Source of the DNA: Mycolicibacterium nivoides
GTDB taxonomy: Bacteria; Actinomycetota; Actinomycetes; Mycobacteriales; Mycobacteriaceae
Assembly (NCBI RefSeq): GCF_003855255.1
Contig: NZ_CP034072.1
Location: forward strand, 4,893,208-4,957,207
DNA length: 64,000 bases
Direction: 5' to 3'
The notes under the pieces were generated by a model. The model was not told the DNA's origin and made no database searches. It saw nothing but the letters and a program-made list of their open reading frames with translations. Shown here in pieces: positions 27,790 to 36,418 of this stretch; positions within the stretch are counted from its first letter, which is position 1, and each line of letters opens with the position of its first letter. The translations under genes were made by a program, and so were the position numbers.

Positions 27790-29172
27790 TTAGTGCGCAA
27801 ACGGCTGCAGGTCGTTGAATGCGCCGCTCGGCTTGAGCTTGTCGAGTCGCTGGAGCACGGTGATCGTGTCCTCCTTGAGCGCGCGGGCCAGATCGGCCGA
27901 GAACCCCTCGCGCACGACGACCCGCAGTACCACGACGTCGGTGGCGCCCTCGGGCATGGTGTAGGCCGGCACCTGCCAGCCGAAGGAGCGCAACCCCTCC
28001 GATACATCGAACTCGGTGTAGCCCGGTTTGCCCTTGAGCCGGAAGCTGACGACGGGGATGGCCGAACCATCGGTGATCAGCTCGAAGTGCTCACTGTCGC
28101 GCAGCTCGTCCCCCAGCCAGCGCGCCGTCTGCGACAGGCACTGCATCACCTGGGTGTATCCGGCCCGGCCCAGCCGAAGGAAGTTGTAGTACTGGCCCAC
28201 GACCTGGTTGCCGGGCCGCGAGAAGTTGAGGGTGAACGTCGGCATGTCCCCGCCGAGGTAGTTGACCCGGAACACCAGGTCTTCGGGCAGGTACTCCTTG
28301 CTGCGCCACACCACGAACCCGATGCCCGGGTAGGTCAGCCCGTACTTGTGGCCGCTGACGTTGATCGACACCACGCGGGGCAGCCGGAAATCCCACTCCA
28401 GGTCGGGGTGCAGGAACGGGACGACGAATCCGCCGCTGGCGGCGTCGACGTGGACCGGAATGTCCAGACCCTTGTCTTGAACGAGCTGGTCGAGCGCCGC
28501 GCAGATCTCGGCGATCGGCTCCAGCTCCCCGGTGTAGGTGGTGCCCAGGATCGCGACGACGCCGATGGTGTCCTCGTCGACCGCGTCGAGCACCTGCTCG
28601 GGGGTGATGACGTAGCGCCCCTCCTCCATCGGGAGGTAGCGCGGCTCGACATCGAAGTAGCGGCAGAACTTCTCCCACACCACCTGGACGTTGGACCCCA
28701 TCACGAGGTTGGGGGTCCGCCCCTTCCAGTCCTTACCGACCTTCTCGCGCCACCGCCATTTCATCGCCAGGCCGCCCAGCATCACCGCCTCGCTGGAGCC
28801 GATGGTCGAGACTCCGCATGCGGCCGATGAATCCTCGTCGCTCAGGTCCTCGGCGTGGAACAGGTCGGCGACCATGCTGACGCAGCGCGCTTCGATCGCG
28901 GCGGTGGCCGGGTACTCGTCCTTGTCGATCATGTTCTTGTCGAACGTCTCGGCCATCAGCTTCTCGGCTTCGGGGTCCATCCACGTGGTGACGAACGTCG
29001 CCAGGTTCAACCGCGAGCTGCCGTCGAGCATCAACTCGTCGTGGATGAAGCGATACGCCGCATCGGGATCCATCGACTTGTCAGGCAGGCGCAGCGACGG
29101 AACCGGGGACATCGCCAGCCTGCCGGTGTAGGCCGGCGAGATATGCGGGGTGCGAGGGTGCTTGTGCGGCAT
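27790..29172 (-). CDS. gadB: Glutamate decarboxylase GadB
   Basis: PLP-dependent decarboxylase that turns glutamate into GABA while consuming a proton. The 460-residue length is standard for GadB. Characteristic segments are SRLNLATFVTTWMDPEAEKL, DKDEYPATAAIEARCVSMVA and SSEAVMLGGLAMKWRWREKV. The PLP-lysine lies in SINVSGHKYGLTYPG. It starts at ATG 29172 (AAAGGA upstream), 14 bp after the nnr stop, so the two are cotranscribed. GABA made here could feed the class III aminotransferase at 44852. Confidence 0.95.
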   Translation of the reverse strand: MPHKHPRTPHISPAYTGRLAMSPVPSLRLPDKSMDPDAAYRFIHDELMLDGSSRLNLATFVTTWMDPEAEKLMAETFDKNMIDKDEYPATAAIEARCVSMVADLFHAEDLSDEDSSAACGVSTIGSSEAVMLGGLAMKWRWREKVGKDWKGRTPNLVMGSNVQVVWEKFCRYFDVEPRYLPMEEGRYVITPEQVLDAVDEDTIGVVAILGTTYTGELEPIAEICAALDQLVQDKGLDIPVHVDAASGGFVVPFLHPDLEWDFRLPRVVSINVSGHKYGLTYPGIGFVVWRSKEYLPEDLVFRVNYLGGDMPTFTLNFSRPGNQVVGQYYNFLRLGRAGYTQVMQCLSQTARWLGDELRDSEHFELITDGSAIPVVSFRLKGKPGYTEFDVSEGLRSFGWQVPAYTMPEGATDVVVLRVVVREGFSADLARALKEDTITVLQRLDKLKPSGAFNDLQPFAH

Positions 29173-29186
29173 GGAGATCCTTTTCG

Positions 29187-30635
29187 TTACAGCGCGGCGA
29201 TCGCGGCGCGGACATGGGCGAGGATGCGTGACGCCGAAGTCGGCGCCGGGTTGGGACCGGGATCGGCCGCCGACAGGTTGGCGGCGCGGGCATGGACGAA
29301 GGCTGCCGCAGCCGCGGCTTCGCCGGCGGGCAGTCCGGCCGCCAGCAGGGCGCCGATGATCCCGGACAGCACATCGCCGGATCCGGCTGTGGCAGCCCAG
29401 GATTGGCCGGCCGGGTTGAGATACGTGGTGGTGCCTGATCCCCCGGTCGCTCCGCTCCTGCCCGCCGAACCAGGCGAGGCGATCACGGTGACGTTGCCTT
29501 TGAGCAGCACGGTCGCGCCGAGTCGGTCGGCCAGGCCGCGGGTGGCAGCAACGCGGTCGGCGCCCGGTGGGTCACCGGCCAGCCGTTGGTATTCGCCGGC
29601 ATGCGGGGTGAGCACGGTCGGTGCGCTGCGCCCACTGAGCAGCCCGGGGTCGGCGGCCAGCAGCGTGAGAGCGTCGGCGTCGACGATCACCGGCAGATCG
29701 GATTCGAGCGCGAACCGCAGTGCGGCCTTCGCCGTGTCGTCGGTGCCCAGTCCGGGCCCGACCACCCAGGCCTGGACCCGGCCGGCCTCCTGCGGGCTGG
29801 GCGCGGCGATCACCTCGGGCCAGTGTGAAAGTACCTGCGGTCCAGCACTTCCCGTATACCGGACCATGCCGGAGGTGGCGGCCACCGCGGCTCCGGTGCT
29901 CAACACCGCCGCACCGGGATAGGTCGCCGACCCGGACAGCACACCTGTCACTCCCTGGGTGTACTTGTCGTCGTGCGGGCCCGGGATCGGCCAGCGGGCC
30001 CGGACATCGGCCACCTCGAACCCGGCCAGGTCGCTGGGTGCCAGGTCCAGGCCGATGTCGATGAGTTCGACGCGACCGCATTCGCCCAGTGCGTGTACGG
30101 GTTTCAGACCGCCGAATGTGACAGTCAGGGCAGCACGCACATGCGGGCCGTCGGCGGCCCCGGTCTGCACGTCGAGGCCGCTGGGGATGTCGACGGCGAC
30201 GACGGGTGCGGTGTTCGCCTCGAATACCGCCGCGGCGTTGGGACGCAGCGGCCCGCGCCCGGAGATACCGACTACTCCGTCGATCACCAGATCGGTTGCG
30301 GCGGCGATACCGGCCACCACGCGGCCCCCGGCGCGCCGGAAGGCGGCCAGGCCCTTGGCGTGAGTCTTGTCCGGATTGAGCAAGACGGCGTCGGCGGCCG
30401 CTCCGCGGCGGCGCAGGAACGTCGCCGCCCACAGGGCGTCGCCGCCGTTGTCACCGGAGCCCACCACCGCACATATGCGCCGGCCTGCAACACCACCGGT
30501 ACGCAGCTTCAGTTCGGTCGCGATCGCTGTCGCCAGCCCGTAGGCGGCGCGGCTCATCAGCACACCGTCGGGCAGCGATGCCAGCAGTGGGGCCTCGGCG
30601 GCACGGATCGCATCGGCCGAGTAGTAGTACCGCAT
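29187..30635 (-). CDS. nnr: Bifunctional NAD(P)HX epimerase/dehydratase
   Basis: Repairs hydrated NAD(P)H. The 482-residue protein has an N-terminal YjeF_N epimerase domain (residues ~1-210: RICAVVGSGDNGGDALWAAT, AVDIPSGLDVQTGAADG, ALTVTFGGLKPVHALGECGR) and a C-terminal ADP-dependent dehydratase domain (~225-480: VVGPGLGTDDTAKAALRFAL, APTVLTPHAGEYQRLAGD, SWAATAGSGDVLSGIIGALL). The start ATG 30635 (MRYYYSADAIRAAEAPLLAS) matches mycobacterial homologues; GTG 30650 is less likely. Fusion of both domains is normal in bacteria. Confidence 0.93.
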   Translation of the reverse strand: MRYYYSADAIRAAEAPLLASLPDGVLMSRAAYGLATAIATELKLRTGGVAGRRICAVVGSGDNGGDALWAATFLRRRGAAADAVLLNPDKTHAKGLAAFRRAGGRVVAGIAAATDLVIDGVVGISGRGPLRPNAAAVFEANTAPVVAVDIPSGLDVQTGAADGPHVRAALTVTFGGLKPVHALGECGRVELIDIGLDLAPSDLAGFEVADVRARWPIPGPHDDKYTQGVTGVLSGSATYPGAAVLSTGAAVAATSGMVRYTGSAGPQVLSHWPEVIAAPSPQEAGRVQAWVVGPGLGTDDTAKAALRFALESDLPVIVDADALTLLAADPGLLSGRSAPTVLTPHAGEYQRLAGDPPGADRVAATRGLADRLGATVLLKGNVTVIASPGSAGRSGATGGSGTTTYLNPAGQSWAATAGSGDVLSGIIGALLAAGLPAGEAAAAAAFVHARAANLSAADPGPNPAPTSASRILAHVRAAIAAL

Positions 30636-30754
30636 CAGCTCCCGTTCCACTCGAGATGTGTTCGACTTTGCCGCGCGCCAACAGGTTACGTGTGTTTGCT
30701 CGGCACGGTCACAGATTCGCCCCGACCAGGCCGCTGGTGTTGCCGGGCGGCACC

Positions 30755-30809
30755 GAAAGTGACGCTGTGGCTGTTACCGACGCGCAGGAACGACCACTGC
30801 GTCACTTTC
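30755..30809. repeat. Hairpin element at the 3' end of the MocR gene
   Basis: GAAAGTGACGC (30755-30765) pairs perfectly with GCGTCACTTTC (30799-30809), with TGTGG/CCACT extending inside. The element overlaps the last codons of the MocR gene, and its arm supplies the TGA stop. It could be a terminator-like hairpin or a dispersed intergenic repeat unit. Confidence 0.75.
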
Positions 30810-32214
30810 GCGCGATCCGGGCGATGGTGGCTGCGGCTTCGCGCAACCGGTCGGGTGGATGCGATGCGTACCCGAGGACCAGGCCGGGTGGTCCTGGTAG
30901 CCGCCGGTGCCACGACACGGGATGCACGAGAACACCGGCTGCACGTAGATCGTCGGCCAGCGCGGCATCGTCGACACTGTCGGGCAGCGTCACGAGCAGG
31001 TGCAGACCGGCGGCAACACCGCTCACCTTCGCGGCAGGCATGGCGACCGACAACACGTCCAGCAGCGCGTCGCGCCGGGCCCGGTGCCGCGTGCGCATCA
31101 GCCGGACATGCCGGTCGTACTCGCCCGATTCCAGTAACCGGGCGAGCACCAGCTGCGGCAGCGTCGGGCTGCCGAGGTCAGTCGCATGCTTGGCCGCCAC
31201 CAGGTCCGGGCGGCGCCGCGAGGGCGCGATCACCCAACCCAGGCGCAGCGCGGGCGCCAGGCTCTTCGAGGTGCTGCCGGCATACGCGATGCGATCGGGC
31301 GCCGACGGATGCAGGGCCGGCACGGGTGCCCGGTCATAGCGATATTCGGCGTCGTAGTCGTCTTCGATGATCAGCTCCCCGTCCCACTCCAGCAGCTCCC
31401 GGCGCCGGTGCGGGCCGAGCACCACGCCCGTCGGGAACTGATGCGCCGGAGTCAGGAAGACCGTGGGTGCGCCGGTGGCGGCAAGCTCCGTGACGCGGAT
31501 GCCGTCGTCGTCGACGGGGACAGGCACAGGGCGCAGACCCCAGTACTCGAGTTCGTCGACCGCCCCGCGCGAGCCGGGATCCTCGACGGCGATCGCGTCG
31601 AGGCCTTCGCCGCACAGCTGCCGGGCGAGAAGGGCGACGGCCTGGGCGACGCCCGCGACCACCAGGATGTCGTCGGGTTCGATCCGCAGGCCGCGGGTCC
31701 GGGCCAGCCACGGCGCGAGTGCCGCCCGCAACCGCGGATGACCGCGGGGATCTCCGTAGCCGAGGTCTTCCGGCGAGGTCGCGGCCAGCACCGCGCGCTC
31801 GGCGCGCAGCCAGGTGCTGCGCGGGAATGCCGACAGATCGGGCACACCTGGCGAGAGATCGATTCCTTCACCGGCAGGAAGGCGGGGCCGCGGCAGACGC
31901 GACACCGCCGACGGCGGCGCCGGGGGTTCTGCCCGGGGCCGCCGGACCGGCTGCGCGAGAACGTGGGTGCCCCCACCCGCGTGCCCGCTGACCAGACCCT
32001 CGTCGGCAAGGCGCCGATAGGCCTCGACGACCACACCGCGGGACACCGCGAGTTCGCCGGCCAGCAACCGGGTCGGCGGAAAGCGGGTGCCCGGGGTGAG
32101 CCTCCCGTCAGCGATCGCAGTGCGCAGCGCATCCGCGAGCCAGTCGGTGAGTCCGCGCGTCGGGGCGGTCGCCGGGTCGAGCTGCAGAAAGTCTGCGCCT
32201 GCAATTTGGTCCAT
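30802..32214 (-). CDS. MocR/PdxR-type GntR-aminotransferase regulator
   Basis: A 470-residue transcription factor. Residues ~15-85 are a winged helix of the GntR type (RTAIADGRLTPGTRFPPTRL, ELAVSRGVVVEAYRRLADEG, VSGHAGGGTHVLAQP). The remainder is an aminotransferase class I fold that binds PLP: VAGVAQAVALLARQLCGEGL, IAVEDPGSRGAVDELEYWGL, IIEDDYDAEYRYDR, and the Schiff-base lysine in YAGSTSKSLAPALRLGW. It may sense PLP, GABA or another amine. It is divergent from an EamA transporter gene across 57 bp containing TTGGWCCA boxes. Start is ATG 32214. Confidence 0.92.
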   Translation of the reverse strand: MDQIAGADFLQLDPATAPTRGLTDWLADALRTAIADGRLTPGTRFPPTRLLAGELAVSRGVVVEAYRRLADEGLVSGHAGGGTHVLAQPVRRPRAEPPAPPSAVSRLPRPRLPAGEGIDLSPGVPDLSAFPRSTWLRAERAVLAATSPEDLGYGDPRGHPRLRAALAPWLARTRGLRIEPDDILVVAGVAQAVALLARQLCGEGLDAIAVEDPGSRGAVDELEYWGLRPVPVPVDDDGIRVTELAATGAPTVFLTPAHQFPTGVVLGPHRRRELLEWDGELIIEDDYDAEYRYDRAPVPALHPSAPDRIAYAGSTSKSLAPALRLGWVIAPSRRRPDLVAAKHATDLGSPTLPQLVLARLLESGEYDRHVRLMRTRHRARRDALLDVLSVAMPAAKVSGVAAGLHLLVTLPDSVDDAALADDLRAAGVLVHPVSWHRRLPGPPGLVLGYASHPPDRLREAAATIARIARK

Positions 32215-32256
32215 GACAGATGTCCAAACTTGGATCTACTTGTTGGACCATATTGG
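32206..32256. promoter_or_regulatory. MocR operator boxes in the divergent gap
   Basis: TTGGTCCA (32206-32213, overlapping the regulator's own start) and TTGGACCA (32243-32250) are near-identical direct boxes. GTCCAA (32222-32227) and TTGGAC (32243-32248) form an inverted pair. The right box continues into CCATATTGG (32248-32256). Confidence 0.6.
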
Positions 32257-32271
32257 CGCCAGCATGGGAGC

Positions 32272-33270
32272 ATGTCCAGCCCCACCCGCGCCGGCCTGTC
32301 CGGTGCACTCGGCATGACGTTCGTCGGCGGCAGCGTGGCCGTCTCGGGTGCGCTCGCCGACGCGCCACTGCACACCGCGCAGGCACTGCGCTACGCCATT
32401 GCGTGCGTGCTGTTACTCGCGTGGGTCCGACTGACCCGCCGGCCCCTGCGTCGCCCGCAGGGCACGGAGTGGCTCTGGCTGCTGGGTGTCACCGTCACCG
32501 GCCTGGTGCTGTTCAACGTGGCCCTCGTATACGGATCGCGCCACGCCGAGCCCGCGGTCCTGGCAGTCGCGGTGGCATGCGTGCCGTTGGCACTGGCCGC
32601 CCTCGGCCCCCTACTCGAAGGCCACCGCGCCCGGACCCGGGTGCTGACCGCCGCTGTGATCGTCAGCGTCGGGGCGGTCATCGTCGAAGGACTGGGCCGC
32701 GCCGACGCCATCGGACTGCTCTGGGCAGTGGTCGTTTTCGGGTGCGAGGCCGGCTTCACGCTGCTGGCTGTACCGGTGCTGTCCTCGCACGGCGCGGCCG
32801 GTGTATCGGTGCACACCACCTGGATGGCCGCCGCGATGTTCGGCGTGCTCGCGCTGAGCACCGAAGGGTGGAGAGCGGCAAGCACTTTCGATACCGGCGA
32901 GATCCTGGCGATCGGCTACCTGGCCGTGTGCGTCACCGCCGTCGCGTTCGTCCTCTGGTACACCTGCGTGCGCACGCTGGGCGCCGGGCGGGCCGGCCTG
33001 CTCACCGGAGTGGCGCCGGTAGCAGCCGCCGTGATCGGCATACCCGTCACCGGCACCCTGCCCGCGGGACCGGTGTGGGCGGGCATCGGCTTGATCGCCG
33101 CAGGGCTCGCATCGGGCCTGGGCGACGGACCGCGCCGTCAGACCGACGCTGTGGCAGCGGCAGGCTCGACCGTCACCTTGATGGCCTCACCGTTCTGCAC
33201 GATCGAGAAGGCGTCGAGCACATCGTCGAGCGGGATATGGCGCGTGATGAGGTCCTTCACGGGCACCTGA
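32272..33270 (+). CDS. EamA-family (DMT) exporter
   Basis: Ten-helix drug/metabolite transporter of 332 residues with the internal repeat of two EamA domains. Helices are visible at RYAIACVLLLAWVRL, WLWLLGVTVTGLVLFNVALV, VLAVAVACVPLALAALGPLL, VLTAAVIVSVGAVIVEGLGR, and in the second half up to AGIGLIAAGLASGLG. Start ATG 32272 lies 57 bp from the divergent MocR gene that presumably controls it. The last ~45 codons (to 33270) are antisense to the convergent dehydrogenase gene (133-bp overlap) and carry no EamA similarity. Confidence 0.88.
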   Translation: MSSPTRAGLSGALGMTFVGGSVAVSGALADAPLHTAQALRYAIACVLLLAWVRLTRRPLRRPQGTEWLWLLGVTVTGLVLFNVALVYGSRHAEPAVLAVAVACVPLALAALGPLLEGHRARTRVLTAAVIVSVGAVIVEGLGRADAIGLLWAVVVFGCEAGFTLLAVPVLSSHGAAGVSVHTTWMAAAMFGVLALSTEGWRAASTFDTGEILAIGYLAVCVTAVAFVLWYTCVRTLGAGRAGLLTGVAPVAAAVIGIPVTGTLPAGPVWAGIGLIAAGLASGLGDGPRRQTDAVAAAGSTVTLMASPFCTIEKASSTSSSGIWRVMRSFTGT

Positions 33271-34217
33271 CCGGTCGAGATGTACTGGAGCGCACGCTTG
33301 TTGTGCTCCGGCGCGGAGCCGTTGGCACCGTGGATGTGCAACTGCCGGTAGTGGACCACATTCGAATCGCAGGTGATGGTCGGGTTGGTCTTGGGCAGTC
33401 CACCGAAGAACGAGATGCGCCCGTTTCGGGCCGCCATGGCGATGGCCTGCTCCTGGGTGACGTTGGCCGCGGTGGCGGTGATGACGATGTCGGCGCCGCG
33501 GCCGCCGGTCAGTTCCATCACCTTCTCGACGACGTCGACCTCCGCCGCGTTGATCACCTCATCGGGATGCACGGCGTCGGCAGAGATCTTGAGCCGGCTG
33601 GCGTTGACGTCGACGAGATAGACCGGGCCGCAGTTGTGTACACCGCGCGCGATGCGGATGTGCATGCAGCCGATGGGACCGGCACCGAAAACCATGACGG
33701 TGTCGCCCTCTTCGATACCGAGCAGATCCTGCGCGTTGATCGCGCACGCGAACGGTTCGGCCGCCGACGCCTCGTCGTAGCCGACGTTGTCCGGAATCCG
33801 GTTCAGCCCATCGACTTTGAGCACTTGGCGCGGAACGATCATGTACTCGGCGAACCCGCCGTCGTACTGATAGCCCATCGATGTCTGGTTCTGACACACG
33901 GCCATCCAGCCCTTGCGGCACTCGTGACATTCTCCGCACGGGACCGCCGCGATCACCTGAACTCGGTCACCCTCTGCCCAATCGGTGCCGTAGGAGGAAT
34001 TCACGTCGGCCCCCACCTCGACGATGTCACCGGCGATCTCATGGCCGATCGTGCGCGGTGGGGTCAGGTTCTGGTGCCCGTTGTGCAGGATCTTGACGTC
34101 GGTACCGCAGGTGGAGCAGTTGCGCACCCGGATCTTCACCTCGTCGGGGCCGCACTGCGGCTCCGGCACATCCTCCAGGCGGACGTCCTCTGGGGCGTAG
34201 TAGCGCAGGGCTTTCAT
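33138..34217 (-). CDS. Zinc-dependent polyol-type dehydrogenase (MDR family)
   Basis: A 359-residue medium-chain dehydrogenase of the sorbitol/threonine dehydrogenase branch. The catalytic zinc site is C37 region (RNCSTCGTDVKILHNG) with GHE (RTIGHEIAGDIVEVGAD), and structural-zinc cysteines lie in AAVPCGECHECRKGWMAVCQ. The nucleotide-binding fold has GDTVMVFGAGPIGCMHIRIA and VYLVDVNASRLKIS. Divergence from a mannitol-type PTS gene suggests it oxidises a polyol or polyol phosphate, replacing the missing MtlD. Start ATG 34217. Confidence 0.88.
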   Translation of the reverse strand: MKALRYYAPEDVRLEDVPEPQCGPDEVKIRVRNCSTCGTDVKILHNGHQNLTPPRTIGHEIAGDIVEVGADVNSSYGTDWAEGDRVQVIAAVPCGECHECRKGWMAVCQNQTSMGYQYDGGFAEYMIVPRQVLKVDGLNRIPDNVGYDEASAAEPFACAINAQDLLGIEEGDTVMVFGAGPIGCMHIRIARGVHNCGPVYLVDVNASRLKISADAVHPDEVINAAEVDVVEKVMELTGGRGADIVITATAANVTQEQAIAMAARNGRISFFGGLPKTNPTITCDSNVVHYRQLHIHGANGSAPEHNKRALQYISTGQVPVKDLITRHIPLDDVLDAFSIVQNGEAIKVTVEPAAATASV

Positions 34218-34304
34218 GGTGGTCCTCTCGACTCACAGGGACTAGGTCACCGGGTTGGTATCAGCACCCTAACGCCAATTCGGTCACAAAACCACAGTTT
34301 CTAA

Positions 34305-34344
34305 TGCCCATTTGAGTCCGATTGCTTGCAATAGTGCCCACTTG
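34305..34344. promoter_or_regulatory. Direct repeats in the dehydrogenase-mtlA gap
   Basis: TGCCCATTTG (34305-34314) and TGCCCACTTG (34335-34344) are 9/10 identical and exactly 30 bp apart, about three helical turns. They lie midway in the 192-bp divergent promoter region and are candidates for binding of the adjacent DeoR-type regulator. Confidence 0.5.
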
Positions 34345-34364
34345 TGCGGTGTACTGGGTGTGCA

Positions 34365-34380
34365 TGTGACCGGCGTCACC
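34365..34380 (+). promoter_or_regulatory. CRP-like binding site upstream of mtlA
   Basis: TGTGACCGGCGTCACC matches the TGTGA-N6-TCACA cAMP-CRP consensus at nine of ten specified positions. It ends 29 bp before the mtlA start codon, close to the transcript start or leader. Confidence 0.55.
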
Positions 34381-34409
34381 CAGCAGCCGGCAAGATCGGA
34401 GGTCGTCAG

Positions 34410-36392
34410 ATGTCCACTGTCGAAGCGCCACGCCCCGGGGTTCGGGTGCACGTGCAGAAGCTGGGCACCTCGCTGTCGAACATGGTGATGCCGAACATCG
34501 GCGCCTTCATCGCCTGGGGCCTGATCACGGCCCTGTTCATCGAGCAGGGCTGGCTACAGGCCATCTTCTCCGGGCTCAAGGACCCCGACGGCTGGGTGGC
34601 CAGGATCGGCGGCTGGGGCAGCTATGACGGCGCGGGCATCGTCGGCCCGATGATCACCTACCTGCTGCCCGTCCTGATCGGATACACCGGTGGCCGGATG
34701 ATCCACGGCAACCGCGGCGCCGTCGTCGGCGCGATCGCCACCATGGGGGTGGTCGCCGGCGCCGATGTCCCGATGTTCATGGGCGCGATGATCATGGGGC
34801 CCCTGGGCGGCTGGGCGATGAAGAAGGCAGACGCGCTGTGGGAAGGCAAGATCCGGCCCGGCTTCGAGATGCTCGTCGACAACTTCTCCGCGGGCATCCT
34901 GGGCATGCTGCTGGCCATCTTCGGCTTCTTCGGTGTCGGACCGATCGTGTCATCGTTCACCCGCGCCGCCGGGAACGCGGTGGACTTCCTGGTCAGAAAT
35001 GACCTGCTGCCCCTGACCTCATTGCTCATCGAACCGGCGAAGGTGCTGTTCCTCAACAACGCCATCAACCACGGTGTGCTGACACCGCTGGGCACCACCC
35101 AGGCATTGGACACCGGCAAGTCGATTCTGTTCCTGCTTGAGACCAACCCCGGTCCCGGCCTGGGAGTCCTGCTGGCGTTCATGGTGTTCGGTCGCGGCGC
35201 GGCCCGCGCCTCGGCACCGGGCGCCGCGATCATCCAGTTCTTCGGTGGCATCCACGAGATCTACTTCCCGTACGTGCTGATGAAGCCCAAGCTGATCGCC
35301 GCCACCATCCTCGGCGGCATGACCGGCGTCTTCGTCAACGTGCTGTTCGGTTCCGGTTTGCGGGCCCCGGCCGCACCGGGTTCGATCATCGCGATCTACG
35401 CGCAGACCGCCGGCGGCAGCTTTCTCGGCGTGACGTTGTCCGTGCTCGGAGCCACCGCCGTCTCGTTCGCCGTCGCCTCACTGCTGCTCAAGACCGATCG
35501 TGCCGGTGACGAGCCCGATCTCGCTGCGGCGACCGCCGAGATGGAGGCACTCAAGGGCAAGAAGTCCAGCGTGGCTTCCGCCCTGGTCGGTGCGCCCCGG
35601 GGTCCGGTGAGCAGCATCGTGTTCGCCTGTGACGCCGGTATGGGGTCCTCGGCGATGGGAGCCTCGGTGCTGCGCAAGAAGATCCGTTCCGCCGGATTCG
35701 GCGACATCGCCGTGACCAACCAATCGATCGCGAATCTCACCGACACCTACGACCTGGTGGTCACACACCGCGACCTGACCGACCGGGCCCGACTGAAAAC
35801 CGGTTCGGCCGTTCATGTCTCGGTGGAGGACTTCATGAGTTCACCCCGCTACGACGAGATCGTCGAGATGCTCGGTGACACGAACTCCGCTGGGGATGAG
35901 CGCTCGCGCGAAGACCAGACGGGTGGAGATGCAGCGGTGGTGGAACAGCCCGTGAGCAAAGCAGACGACGTGCTACCCCTCGAATCGATCGTGCTGGCCG
36001 GCACCGCCACCTCAGCGGACACCGCCATCGACGAGGCCGGTGCCCTGTTGGTCGCGGCGGACGCCGTCGAGCCGGCCTACGTGGATGCCATGCACGAGCG
36101 GGAGAAGTCGGTGTCGACCTACATGGGCAACGGTCTGGCCATCCCGCACGGCACCAACGAGGCCAAGACCGCGATCCGCCGCACCGGGATCTCGTTCGTG
36201 CGCTACCCCGAACCGATCGACTGGAACGGCAAGCCCGCCGAGTTCGTCGTCGGCATCGCCGGGCTGGGCAACGACCACATGGCCCTGCTGACCAAGATCG
36301 CGCACGTGTTCCTCGACAAGGACGAGGTGGCCCGGCTGCGGGCGGCGACCAGCGCCGACGACGTGCGCGCAGTGCTTTCCGACAGCAAATAA
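34410..36392 (+). CDS. mtlA: Mannitol-type PTS permease EIICBA
   Basis: Phosphotransferase-system permease that imports and phosphorylates mannitol or a related hexitol using phosphate from HPr. The 660-residue protein has an N-terminal membrane IIC domain (residues ~1-360: SNMVMPNIGAFIAWGLITAL, LLPVLIGYTGGRMIHGNRGA, FFGGIHEIYFPYVLMKPKLI), with the GIHEIYFPY signature. A IIB domain follows (~390-480) with phospho-cysteine C407 (IVFACDAGMGSSAMG), then a linker, then a C-terminal IIA domain (~515-660) with phospho-histidine H580 (GLAIPHGTNEAK). Start ATG 34410 has GGAGG upstream. EI and HPr are not in the window. Confidence 0.94.
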   Translation: MSTVEAPRPGVRVHVQKLGTSLSNMVMPNIGAFIAWGLITALFIEQGWLQAIFSGLKDPDGWVARIGGWGSYDGAGIVGPMITYLLPVLIGYTGGRMIHGNRGAVVGAIATMGVVAGADVPMFMGAMIMGPLGGWAMKKADALWEGKIRPGFEMLVDNFSAGILGMLLAIFGFFGVGPIVSSFTRAAGNAVDFLVRNDLLPLTSLLIEPAKVLFLNNAINHGVLTPLGTTQALDTGKSILFLLETNPGPGLGVLLAFMVFGRGAARASAPGAAIIQFFGGIHEIYFPYVLMKPKLIAATILGGMTGVFVNVLFGSGLRAPAAPGSIIAIYAQTAGGSFLGVTLSVLGATAVSFAVASLLLKTDRAGDEPDLAAATAEMEALKGKKSSVASALVGAPRGPVSSIVFACDAGMGSSAMGASVLRKKIRSAGFGDIAVTNQSIANLTDTYDLVVTHRDLTDRARLKTGSAVHVSVEDFMSSPRYDEIVEMLGDTNSAGDERSREDQTGGDAAVVEQPVSKADDVLPLESIVLAGTATSADTAIDEAGALLVAADAVEPAYVDAMHEREKSVSTYMGNGLAIPHGTNEAKTAIRRTGISFVRYPEPIDWNGKPAEFVVGIAGLGNDHMALLTKIAHVFLDKDEVARLRAATSADDVRAVLSDSK

Positions 36393-36418
36393 CCGACGCC
36401 GCACCCGGGTGCCCCAGA

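Noticed and set aside
26890..28830. 646-codon plus-strand open frame opposite alr and gadB
   Set aside because: It crosses two intact convincing genes on the other strand, is rich in His/Arg/Gly, and shows no domain.
30284..31370. Plus-strand frames across the nnr start and MocR end
   Set aside because: They cover the ends of two real minus-strand genes and a hairpin element, and have no ribosome site or domain.
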